Position numbers and translations under genes: made by a program. The notes under the pieces are model-generated. The model was not told the origin of the DNA and ran no database searches. It worked only from the letters and a program-made list of their open reading frames with translations. Shown piece by piece: positions 25,437-35,285 of a stretch of DNA of 64,000 bases; position 1 is the stretch's first letter; every line of letters begins with the position of its first letter. The DNA comes from Pontederia crassipes (taxonomy: Eukaryota; Streptophyta; Magnoliopsida; Commelinales; Pontederiaceae). The stretch spans positions 24,130,552 through 24,194,551 of the forward strand of contig CM060183.1 of the NCBI GenBank assembly GCA_030549335.1, written 5' to 3'.

Positions 25437-26303
25437 AAAATTGCACTAAATACCCTTAAATTTTGACTTTTGCTCGGCGCTACCCTTTAACTTTAATTTG
25501 TAACAAGAATGCTCTCTATTATTTAACTCGTTGCACTGAATGCTCTTTTCACCGGTTACAAAGCGATTTCTAAGTTGCACTACTAATGTGGCACAGACGT
25601 GACATCTTCTCTTTCCAACGTGAAAACATAAGAAATAAAATAATAATTAAAAAATGAAGTGTTGTCGATGGTCGAGGTTCCTCCAACGACCCACGATCCA
25701 TTTCTCGCTCTGGTGACCTACAACCCAGCTCTCCTGTTTGTTGCGTTTGCCGGTGAAGACAAAGGAGGGGGCTCTCCCCCTCTGCGACTTCGTTAGTGTG
25801 CGACATCGACAAACTCGCAGAGGGGGGCGAGGCCCCCCTTTCTTTGTCAGCATCTCAAGGGCAGGGGTGGGCTCGTCCCCTTCTGCAACCTCCGACGAGA
25901 CATCGCAAGGGGTGAGGGGCCTCGCCCCCCTCTCGCCGGAGGTTGCAGAGAGAGATTTGGGGGGGGGGGGGGGGGCTTTCTCTGTCGGTGCGCTCGGGAT
26001 GATCGTTGGAGGTCGTAAAGGGGGACGACCTCACCCTCCCCTTCCTTTATCTTAGACGTGTGGCTTTTTTTCATTTTTGTACTTTTTTAATGTTATCATG
26101 TCGACAAATGTCTACGTGAAGGAGAGAGAACATGTCACGTTGACGTCATGTATGCAATGCAATCGGGTAACAATCTATAATCGGTGAAAATAATATTTGG
26201 TGAAACAAATTAAAAGATGAGGGATAGTCTTATTACAAAGTAAAGTTAGAGATTAACATTGAAAAATGATAAAAAGTTAAAAGATATCCGACTTAATTTA
26301 CCC
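25437..26303. mobile_element. Foldback-like element with GC-rich centre
   Basis: The left arm (containing CTTTAACTTTAATTTGTAAC and TCTTTTCACCGGTTAC) is an imperfect reverse complement of the right arm (containing GTAACAATC, ATCGGTGAAAATAA and TTACAAAGTAAAGTTAGAG). The centre is GC-rich with GGGGGCGAGGCCCCC-type palindromic words and a run of about 14 G near 25959. Open frames here are shadows of this repeat. It lies directly upstream of PSP. Confidence 0.55.
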
Positions 26304-26530
26304 GTTTATTTTCTAAAAGTTGAATGATTACGAAAGAATTTGTAATAATTTGACAGTACGAGACTTTGTCATTGTTTAGTAATTAGTGGGAAAGACAGAT
26401 TCGATTAATAGGTTGGTGCAATGTTGGGTTAGATTCAATGCATCTTAATTTTTTGTAGTTGTAAATTAATAGTTGGATTAAGTAGAAGGAAATTAGTTTT
26501 TATTCGTTCATTTATATCTAAATCGGAGTC

Positions 26531-26634
<104 letters not shown>

Positions 26635-26848
26635 ACTTGGCGTCATAACCCACCGAGGGCCACCGGCGCGTCCTCTCTCCTCACAGCTTCGGGTCGCTGC
26701 CGTCTTGAGCTCTCATTCTCGGCGTCATCTTCTCTGGTGATCCACCTCCTTCTCCTTCTCCTCCTCCCTTCCTCGTGATCCACAAATCATACGTCGATCT
26801 GAACTGACCTCCCCCCTGATCTTGATTCAACTGCAATTGCAACATCTT

Positions 26849-27055
26849 ATGGCTGCAGGTGAAGTGTTCAATGACTGGCCTCGGCGGTTTGAATCTCAAA
26901 CACATTCGGTCCACGATCAACGAACACCTTACCCGTGTTTCCGTGCCTCGGTCAGCGGCACTACAGTGGCTACAACCAAAACGACTGCGTTGTCTCCCGT
27001 CTCCCGTCACGAGGTCTCTATCCCTGGTAGCAGCAGCCTCGTCGCAGTCTTCTAA
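26849..27055 (+). other. Upstream overlapping ORF at PSP
   Basis: An ATG at 26849 lies 22 bases before the inferred PSP start in a different frame and opens 68 codons overlapping the transit-peptide exon. If both ATGs are in the mRNA, scanning ribosomes meet this one first. An alternative is that the mRNA leader is spliced or starts downstream, since CTGCAGGTGAAG at 26853-26864 also resembles a donor site. It has no recognisable protein product. Confidence 0.35.
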
Positions 27056-30000
27056 GGCCACTACGCCTGCTGTCTTCAACAACACCGCACCTTCTCAAGG
27101 TACTCCTTCTGAACCACATGCATATATCTGTTTTTACGTCCATTTTGATCTAACAGTTCACTTCTTTTGCAGATGTTATTGAGATCTGGCGCAGTGCGGA
27201 GGCCGTGTGCTTCGATGTCGATAGTACAGTTTGTCTAGATGAAGGCATTGATGAACTGGCCGACTTCTGTGGAGCTGGGCAGGCAGTCGCAGAGTGGACT
27301 GCTAAGTAAATGCGACTTGGTTTGGAATTTGACTCAAATTTGATAAGTTGACCACTTAATTTAAGCTGATGTAAACATAATCTGAATAGTAAAATCTGGA
27401 TGGCTGCAAAGGGAGTCATTCTTTGCAACAACAACAAAGCCTTATCCCACTAGGTGGGGTCGGCTACATGAATCATACGACGTCATTCCGTTATATTCGT
27501 TGATCCATGTTCATAAGATTCGACAGAATTTTACGCTGGTTGTCGGAGCCTAACACAATCCTCCTCCTTTATTCGAGTTTGGGACCGGCTATAAAACATA
27601 GGCGGAGTTGGAGACATTCTTTACCCTCTAAAAAAACATCATTGTTTTATATTATTAGATTATGTTCTCTGTGATAAGACATCAAATTGTTGACATGCCA
27701 ATTTATCTAAAAACTACATTGATATTGCAGATGACGCCCTATCATTTGTATGAAAAATGAACAATTTGAGTTCATGAAGTCACCTTTCGGTACTTTTTGT
27801 GTTTTTGGTGGTTGGCAGGGCTATGAGTGGATCAGTGCCTTTTGAGGAAGCTCTTGCTGCAAGGCTTTCTCTCTTTGAACCTTCCTTGTCCCAAGTCCAT
27901 GAATTTCTACAGAAGAGACCTCCCAGGTAATGCATGATAGTTTTTGGATAGCATATAGACATGTAGCATTCTGTTTTCTGGTTTCTATTTCTCTTATTAC
28001 AGATGTATATGACACCAAAATGCATTTTCTTGTGGTTAAAGTTTTTATTGTCTGGTTCATGCGGTCTGCACAAATTTGTAGGATTTCACCGGCATTGCCG
28101 AATTGATGAGGCAATTAAAAGACAGAAACACTGTTGTGTACCTGATATCTGGAGGTTTTCGCCAAATGATCAATGTAAGTTGTTTGGTTTGCAATGATTT
28201 TATGTATACTTGCACAAAGTAGTGATTACTATTTACAACTCTCTCCTATGAACATATGCCAAAACTCATTGATTTTTGTTTTTAAGCCCCAATTTTCAAT
28301 AGTCACTTCAAAAGAAGTGAAAATTCAATGGGCAGTTTACATGTTATGCATGTCATAATATTGGTATATACCAATACTGTAGCCTGTAGGCATGTAGCAC
28401 TGAAACACAGGACTTGTGTTTCATATTTCTAGATGTGAGATAACTGATCGCTAGAATCAGATATTCCAGTTTGAGGAAAATAAAGGGCTGATCTTTCTGG
28501 ACCTTTCCTTTGAGGTTAATATTGTAATCCCTTAGTCATGCTATAAAATATTGATTTTTTCCATATTTAGTCACTGACTATGATTGGAGGGGAGAAATTT
28601 TTTCTCTAGTAGTTTTTCAAATTCATTCGTGATATGTACTTGCATTTCTTATGATCTTTTCCTCTTATTGTTTGTTCTAAGGCTAATTTGCTTATATAAA
28701 CATAACTTTATTAGTTCTATTGCACTAACTCCATAAAAAATAACAATGTTGTCTCGTAAATCAGACTTGACAAGGAAAGGTTGGGTAAACATGTAAAACG
28801 TCCCTTCTAAAAAAACATGTAAAATGTGGGATCATCACATAAATTGTCCAATTCTACTAAATTTTTATTTGAAATATATATACTAATTTGTACAAAAAAA
28901 AAGACATTGCCAAATACCTCTATGTTAAACTTCCATTGTACAGCAAAAGCAAGATTTCAAAGTTAAACTTCAAGTTACTAAAATAACAAAATATCAAATG
29001 ATTCAAATTAACAACTAAAGCAAGTCACCCGATATTCTAGAATGTATCTATGCTGATACAAACAGAGGTTTCAAACATATGACAGAAGATATGGGGATCA
29101 TTGACTGTAGAGAAAGGCAAAGGTTTTCCTTTTTGTTAATTTATTGTATTTAGTTGCAATAGGTGCATGTAGCTAGGTTTCCTTTTTTTTTGTGTTTCTC
29201 TTAAGGTCCTTTTTTCTTTGGGTTGTTTAGATGAAGTAGAATCTAAAATGAGAACCATAAGTAGAAATGAGCATAGTTTTTTGTAAAAAGCAGGTGTAAT
29301 TCGTCCAGAACCTTGGGCTGCCTGTGCATCGTTCGGGGTTTTGGGTCCAAGTTTTGCCAGTAACGGTAGAATCTATTGAAAACAGGTCCAAATTCTGGCC
29401 TTGTTCCACTTGCCAAGCACATTCTTAGGCTGTCACATTATTTGAGATTTGATTTAAGCCTTCCATAATTCTGCCTTCCTAATATGTTAGGAGTACAGGT
29501 CTTGTATGTGAGTTGTTGCATACAACAACAACAAAGCCTTATCCTACTAGGTGGGGTCGGCTACATGAATCATACGACGTCAATTCGTTGATCCATGTTC
29601 ATGAGATTCGACAAAGTTTTACGCTGACTATCGGGGCCTAACACAACCCCCCTCCTTTATCCGGACTTGGGACCGGCTATAAAACATAGGCGGAGTTTGA
29701 AGAAATATGCAAGCACACAGAATAAATTTGATGGCTGATGAATTGGGAGATAATGAAATGTAATCAAAACCAGATCAACGAGAACAATGGATTTTGATCA
29801 AGTGCAATAATTCTAAAGCATTTTTACCTTCCATAGACGCATGGTTCTGTCACGTCCTACAGTTAAAAGTCGTTCTTTTCTTAGACAGTCAATGGTCAAA
29901 ATTTCACTTTGATGGCCAAATAAATTATCCATATGAGTTCTGTCCTCTGCATTCCACAGTTTAATTGTCCTATCAAATGAACCAGAGAAAAGCTGAGAAG

Positions 30001-31998
30001 TTCCCTGTCTAAAAGTAAGGCAAGAAACAGGTCCTTTGTGGCCATGGAAAGCCTGTAGGGTTGTTGCATAGACTGTCCTGTCCAGGTCCTTTCTGTCTAT
30101 GAGTTGTTGCATATACAAAAAAAAAATCTGCTTACTACAATTTCCACACAAAAGTCTAAATCATCAAAAATAGGGTTCTGCTCTGGTTGTGACTGCTTGC
30201 AAGCAGAGAGACCAAGGATGGGTGTAGAGAGAGGAGAGAAAACTGGCAAGATGATGATGCACAGCTGCAGCAGCAAACAGCAGCTTGAATGGCAATCCAG
30301 CAGCAAATCGAGCAGCCCTAAACGTCACTTTGTGGAAGAGCCACCTTTGTGTTTAAACTTTGCATTTGGGTCTTGGGGTGGTGGTTAGAAAACCCTGTGG
30401 GATCCACCGGACCAAGGTTAAAGAAAAGGAAAATTTTCAGCTGTACACACCATGTCCATCGAATTTACAGACCAGCATGAGTTCTATAGTGATTTTGACA
30501 GCATTGAGTAATACAATTGATCATGGGGTTGAATCTGTGATTGAATACTGAAACAAAATCCCAATTCTCTTTTTAGCCTGTGGCAATGCAGCTGGGTATC
30601 CCTCTTGAGAACACTTTTGCCAATCAGTTAGTCTTTGACAGCAGAGGAGAGTTTCTTGGTTTTGACATGAAAGAACCTACTTCTCGAAGTGGTGGAAAAG
30701 CTGTGGCAGTTCAACAGATAAGAGCGGTCTGTGGATTTACTTTTGGGCATGATTATACTGGTGATAGTTGTTGCAGAATGTCATATAGCTGTTCTTGCAG
30801 GTTCACAATTACAAGGAACTGGTGATGATTGGGGATGGTGCAACTGATCTTGAGGTAGTGTCATATTAATCTTTTCCTGAACACAAATTGTTGATTGATA
30901 CTTAGCTCTTCCTCTCAGATGGTATTGCTAAGCCTTCTTGTTTGTGGGACCAAATTGTGTACTTCCTAAAAAGAATAAACAAAGAAAGGGTTGTAGTCTT
31001 GTAGAGAAAATGTTAGACTAAGCTCTTTTTATATTAGTTCATTTATCTTTCTGCATTTTGAGCATTCTTTTATGAGTTCGATCTTATTTAATGTAAAAGT
31101 TGTTTATTCTTTTAGGTTAGTATTTATGGTCATGCTTTTTCTTGAAACCTTCTGTATTGTTTGGGATATATCAACAAATGATGTTTCAGTGTATATGTTG
31201 CTTTCTTCATCTTTTCATTTGGGCAATTGGGGTGTGAATGACAAGAACATCACATGTGCTTTCAATATTAGCATGCAGTCAGTTGGGAAGAGAACCAAGG
31301 TAGCAACTACAAGAGGAAGGTTGTATAAAAACACCTTATGAATCTATATTGGAAACAAATGTTATTAGCAAACAGTAAAAGATATCAAACATACAGAAGA
31401 CAGTCTGCTTCTACCGATATAACCGATTGATTTAGGAAATGATAAAAGTTCTCCAATGAAGTTAATCATCTGATTACATAACATAGGGACAACTTATGGC
31501 AACACTGAGGGCCACCATCTTGATTTACTGATAATATTTAGTCTTGTATCATCTTTTTGGCAATTTGCATCACTGTCAATTGAATGGAAATAACTTGTGG
31601 GAAACTGATTGATTCATACAAGATGTTGGATGTGCATTTTTAAGGAGATCATCAGTCCAAACCGCAAAGAGTAGCCTAGTAATCTCCCGAGGAAGTATGA
31701 GGAACTCGAACCCTGCATGGGGATCTGCTGACTTGGAAATTATCATTTATTTTCTCTTGCCCTTGAAACAGTTTGGTTTTGTTCCTGTATTATGAAGTTG
31801 GAATGAGGGTAACCTGGGAAATTTATGCTTGCATCTGTCAGTAGAATTTGATCTTTTTTTGTGATTCTGTAGGCTCGGAAACCTGGTGGTGCTGACTTAT
31901 TTATCTGTTATGCCGGAGTCCAATTGAGACAAGCAGTTGCGGCTAAGGCTGATTGGCTTGTTTTTTATTTCCAAGAGCTACTAACCTCCTTGGCATAG
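26871..31998 (+). CDS. PSP: Phosphoserine phosphatase, plastidial, with exon-4 frameshift
   Basis: Last step of the plastid phosphorylated serine pathway: O-phosphoserine to serine plus phosphate (HAD family). Seven exons: 26871-27099, 27173-27305, 27819-27926, 28082-28174, 30577-30726, 30801-30854, 31873-31998, all with GT-AG introns. HAD motifs are present: I, FDVDSTVCLDEG (nucleophile Asp); II, YLISGGFRQ; III, SRSGGKAVAVQQ; IV, MIGDGATDLE. The C-terminus GGADLFICYAGVQLRQAV is typical. Residues 1-75 are S/R-rich and acid-poor, as in a chloroplast transit peptide. Exon 4 lacks one base near 28091 relative to the conserved RISPGIAEL reading, causing an early stop unless it is an assembly error or an internal acceptor (...GATGAG| at 28110) is used. 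Repaired length would be 297 aa, normal for the family. Start codon choice is tentative. Confidence 0.85.
27413..27623 (-). mobile_element. Au-type SINE, copy B, in PSP intron 2
   Basis: About 185 bp in minus sense: starts with CAACAACAACAAAGCC (the TTG tail reversed) and ends ATAGGCGGAGTTG. Flanks show an imperfect 13-bp duplication, GAGTCATTCTTTG (27413-27425) and GAGACATTCTTTA (27611-27623). This copy includes the CATACGACGTCAT segment absent from copy A. Confidence 0.72.
29524..29700 (-). mobile_element. Au-type SINE, copy C, in PSP intron 4
   Basis: About 177 bp in minus sense with the same order of blocks as copy B: reversed TTG tail, GTGGGGTCGGCTACATGAAT, TCATGAGATTCGACA, and GGCTATAAAACATAGGCGGA. 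No clear target duplication was found. Confidence 0.7.
29828..30092 (-). pseudogene. Isolated RRP9/YAO (U3-55K) WD40 exon, antisense in PSP intron 4
   Basis: On the minus strand this segment encodes WD40 sequence matching the U3 snoRNP protein RRP9 (plant YAOZHE), required for pre-rRNA processing: VSCLTFRQGTSQLFSGSFD, TIKLWNAEDRTHMDNLFGHQ and ERLLTVGRDRTM. It is bounded by a plausible 3' splice site (TAGACAG|AAAG at 30093) and a donor (GGAAG|GTAAAA at 29827). It therefore looks like one genomic exon with intron flanks rather than a processed cDNA copy. About 88 codons are open without a stop. No other RRP9 exon was found nearby. The rest of the gene (about 450-500 aa) is absent, so it is a captured gene fragment. 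Confidence 0.75.
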
Positions 31999-32325
31999 GA
32001 CATGTCATTGGTTTGGTTCCTTCATAGATCCTGCTCCGCAGTTCTTTATTCCGTCATTTGTTTGGTTTGCATGCCCTAAGTGAACATTAATATTTGCGTA
32101 GAGGATTTCTTGCTGTCAATTTATACGCAGGAATAAATAAGGTAATTGAATGATACTGTTATCTTCTACTTTTGGTTGTTTTTGTATAGGGATATGGATG
32201 ATTCATATGATCTTACATCTAACTCATAGAATTTTGAAATTACGGCTTAAAATTATGTAAAGTACACATGGCTTTTATATTGCTTTGCGTCCCGCAAATG
32301 AATGTTAACTCTCAAATTTGTTTCA

Positions 32326-32537
32326 TGATTGAATTTCTCCTCTAACTTCGCCTATATTTTATAGCCGGTCCCAAGCCTGGATAAAGGAGGAGGATTGTGT
32401 TAAACTTCGACAGTCAGCGTAAAATTCTGTCGAATCTCATGAACGTGGATCAACGAATATGATGTCGTATGATCCATGTAGCCGACCCCACCTAGTGGAA
32501 TAAGGCTTTGTTGTTGTTGTTGATTGAATTTCTCCTC
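32326..32537 (+). mobile_element. Au-type SINE, copy D, with 17-bp target duplication
   Basis: About 178 bp, plus sense, from about 32343 (TTCGCCTATATTTTATAGCC) to the tail GCTTTGTTGTTGTTG. Flanked by a perfect 17-bp repeat TGATTGAATTTCTCCTC at 32326-32342 and 32521-32537. Located about 330 bp past the PSP stop, possibly in its 3' flank. Confidence 0.78.
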
Positions 32538-32921
32538 CGTTTCTGTGTTTGGTGATATGAAAAAATGTTCAATTCAAAATGAATTTCGGTTGACCAAATT
32601 TTAAGAAATAGTTTAGAGGCGACATTCTCACTTCATATTATGCATAGAAAAGGTTTTGTTTTTGCATGTCTTTTTAAACACAAAAACTAAAGTATTTCCT
32701 TATAATTTAATTTATTTTGTTCTTCAAAACTTACTTTAGGCCCTTTATTTCAGGGCACAATTTTGTATTAATTCAACCAATCAACTAATCATAAAATTGA
32801 ATTGAATCTTATTCATCTTAATAATTGACTCCTAGAGTTCTCCTGTATAAAGAAAACAAGAAATTTTAATTCAAGTGGGGTAACCTTTTCCTTCCCTGGC
32901 TGCATCTCATTCACTGACATA

Positions 32922-33248
32922 ATATAATATCCTCCGATCCAATCAAGATATTGTTCGCTTTGGACAATTGGCCCGCAGAAATTTAAAACGCATCTTAATA
33001 TGTGAAGGGGATAGCTACATATAAGTTCACGACTATTTTCGTATTTTGCTCATGTGGAACTATTCATGAAACTATCTTGATCCTTAGATCTCATGTCGTT
33101 ACAATCTTCCTCTCATAAAGAACTCAACGTCCTCGTTGAGGGGAGTCCATGTTAGCTTGTGGTCCGTGTTTTTCACATGGCTCAATTGAGCACGCGAGGT
33201 TGGCTCTGATATCATTCTGTAATGGTACTCCCCGGTCCAATCAAGATA
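32922..33248. mobile_element. TRIM-like non-autonomous repeat, divergent copy
   Basis: A unit starting near CCGATCCAATCAAGATATTG and closing with CCGGTCCAATCAAGATAT, so the two ends are direct repeats. Inside it shares with the array at 45592-46670 the words GATATTG(T)TCGCTTTG, the hairpin CTCAACGTCCTCGTTGAG, and GGCTCTGATATCAT near the end, which resembles the reverse complement of an initiator-Met tRNA primer site (TGGTATCAGAGC). No coding capacity. Confidence 0.5.
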
Positions 33249-35285
33249 TGTAACGCCTCCAAATTGTACCCCGCCACATGGCAGAATACACTTCGAAGAC
33301 GTTTCGGGTCATCTTACGTGTGCATCATATTGATCAAGGTAAGACTTTGACTTGTCAATTCGACATTGATAAAAGCGGAAGACTTAATCATCATTAAGAA
33401 TAAAAGATAGTAACATCATAATATGCATAAGACTGATAAATGATTTCATAGAAGTCCAAATGAAAGCTAATAGACCAAATAATAAAAAAAAGAAAAAAGC
33501 TATCCATCATTTAAAATGACCCAATAATCATGTGTAGCCACCTATGAGCTCGATCTGTCACCGTTGGCCACCTTCATCATTCTAACATTGGCCTACATTT
33601 AAGAACATGTAGGGGAGAACCTCCCTATGAGTTTTACAACTCAGTATGAAAGTAAAATAAACATCATAATTGGATCAAGATATTAGACTAGAATCATAAA
33701 GAATGTCATCATATAATAGGAATGAGAATCATAATCATCCTAATAGTAAAGAATCATGTAAATGGACATATGAATAAAAGATAATAATCAAATCATCATA
33801 AAGTTGGCAAAAGCCGATCATCAATAACAACAAAGCCTTATCCCACTATGTGGGGTCGGCTACATGGATCATACGACGTCATATTCGTTGATCCATGTTC
33901 ATGAGATTCGATACGGTTTTACGCTGACTGTCGGGGCCTAACACAACCCTCCTCCTTTATCCGAGTTTGAGACCGGCTATAAAACAAAAGCTGATCATCA
34001 TAAGAGAAATTCTTTACTCATATGTGTTCATCTTCTTCATAATCTTATAATTCATTTTTGACTTATTTGGGGTATATTTCAACTCACGGAGAGGCCTGCC
34101 TCAACCCGCATCATCATCATAACTGGCAGAGTCAGTCCATAACTGACCGTAGTCAGCCCATAATTGACCGAAGTCGGCCCATAACCTAATCATCACCAGT
34201 CCATCATAAAAGAGCTTTCCATTTAATATTTTACGTCTTTTATCTTGCATCTTTTAATTAATCAAATCAAATCTTGATAAGAACTTTAAATCAGGATAAA
34301 AGACAAGATCATGAAGAGTAACTCAGGGCATTACTGACATAATCATAAGCATCATTAAGATTTGGAATAGGAACATAGATCAAGGATCTAGACAACGAAA
34401 AATCATCTTAATCTGCCAGAACCCGGGCTGCGTAGGGATAAACCCGGGTCGAGTTCATCTTCGACTGAGCAGAGAGTACCCGAGCCGGGTTCGGGTTATA
34501 CTCGGGCCGAGTCGGGTCATCTTCTTGTCGGGACAGTCATTGCGCCCGACTATTCATCGTGCGTGAAACTCGGTCTGGGTCATTTTCAACTCGGGCCAAG
34601 TTTGTCCGGTTGTAGAGCTCACCCAGCGTCGGCAATGGCGAATCCGGGTCGAGTTCCGACGAACTCGGTCCGACGAAGGACCTGCCCGGACTGGGTTCGG
34701 GTAAATTCGGGCCGGGTTCTTCTTACGTAGAAACTGCGCAGATGCGCAGTTCACGATTCATTCATCTTTTCCGACGATGGCCGGCACTAATCAACATCAT
34801 AGAGCATCATACAATAGTCAGAAACTACCTAGAACATGCTTCAAGTCTAAAATCAGGAATCTATTACGAATCTATCCTAATTCCATACATTTTAGTTTAT
34901 GTCCAAGAAACTATTCGTGCAGTCTTCTTCTTCTCTTCCTCTTCCTCCTCTTCTTTTTCCTCTGCCAGTCCCTCTCAGTTCATGAGCGCGTTCATCGGTG
35001 TCCACGTTCTCCTGCGCATCTCCTGTTGGCGGCGACGACTCAAGGGCGAAAGGCGCACAAACAAGAGAGGAAAAACTAGGGCCGACTTTGCAGGGAGAAA
35101 AGGGGCTAATTTCATGGACTTGTCATCTTATTTATAAGGGAGAAAACTAATTCGTGTAGTAGCTGGAGAATCAAATAAGTCTGATTTTATCTTCCTTTTG
35201 TATTTATTTTCCTATTCAGATTTTATCCCCTCTCTTCTACCTTTTATTTCTCTTCTTTTATTTGGCAGATTCCTTGGGCGTTGCA
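33249..35285. mobile_element. 2-kb LTR, probably solo, Ty3/gypsy type
   Basis: Begins TGTAACGCC and ends GGCGTTGCA, a short imperfect inverted repeat typical of plant gypsy LTRs (TGTAAC...GTTACA). The length of about 2 kb, no internal pol domains, and a nested SINE (copy E) fit a solo LTR. The part from 34420 to 34740 is rich in CGGGTCGAGT/CCGGGTTCGGG words also seen at 63730-63900. No matching 5-bp target duplication was seen, so the outer edges are inferred. Confidence 0.5.
33808..34000 (-). mobile_element. Au-type SINE, copy E, nested in the LTR
   Basis: About 160 bp in minus sense from 33825 to 33984, with reversed TTG tail, TGTGGGGTCGGCTACATGGA and GACCGGCTATAAAAC. Flanked by a near-perfect duplication, AAAAGCCGATCATCA (from about 33809) and AAAAGCTGATCATCA (from about 33986). 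Its insertion post-dates the LTR. Confidence 0.75.
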
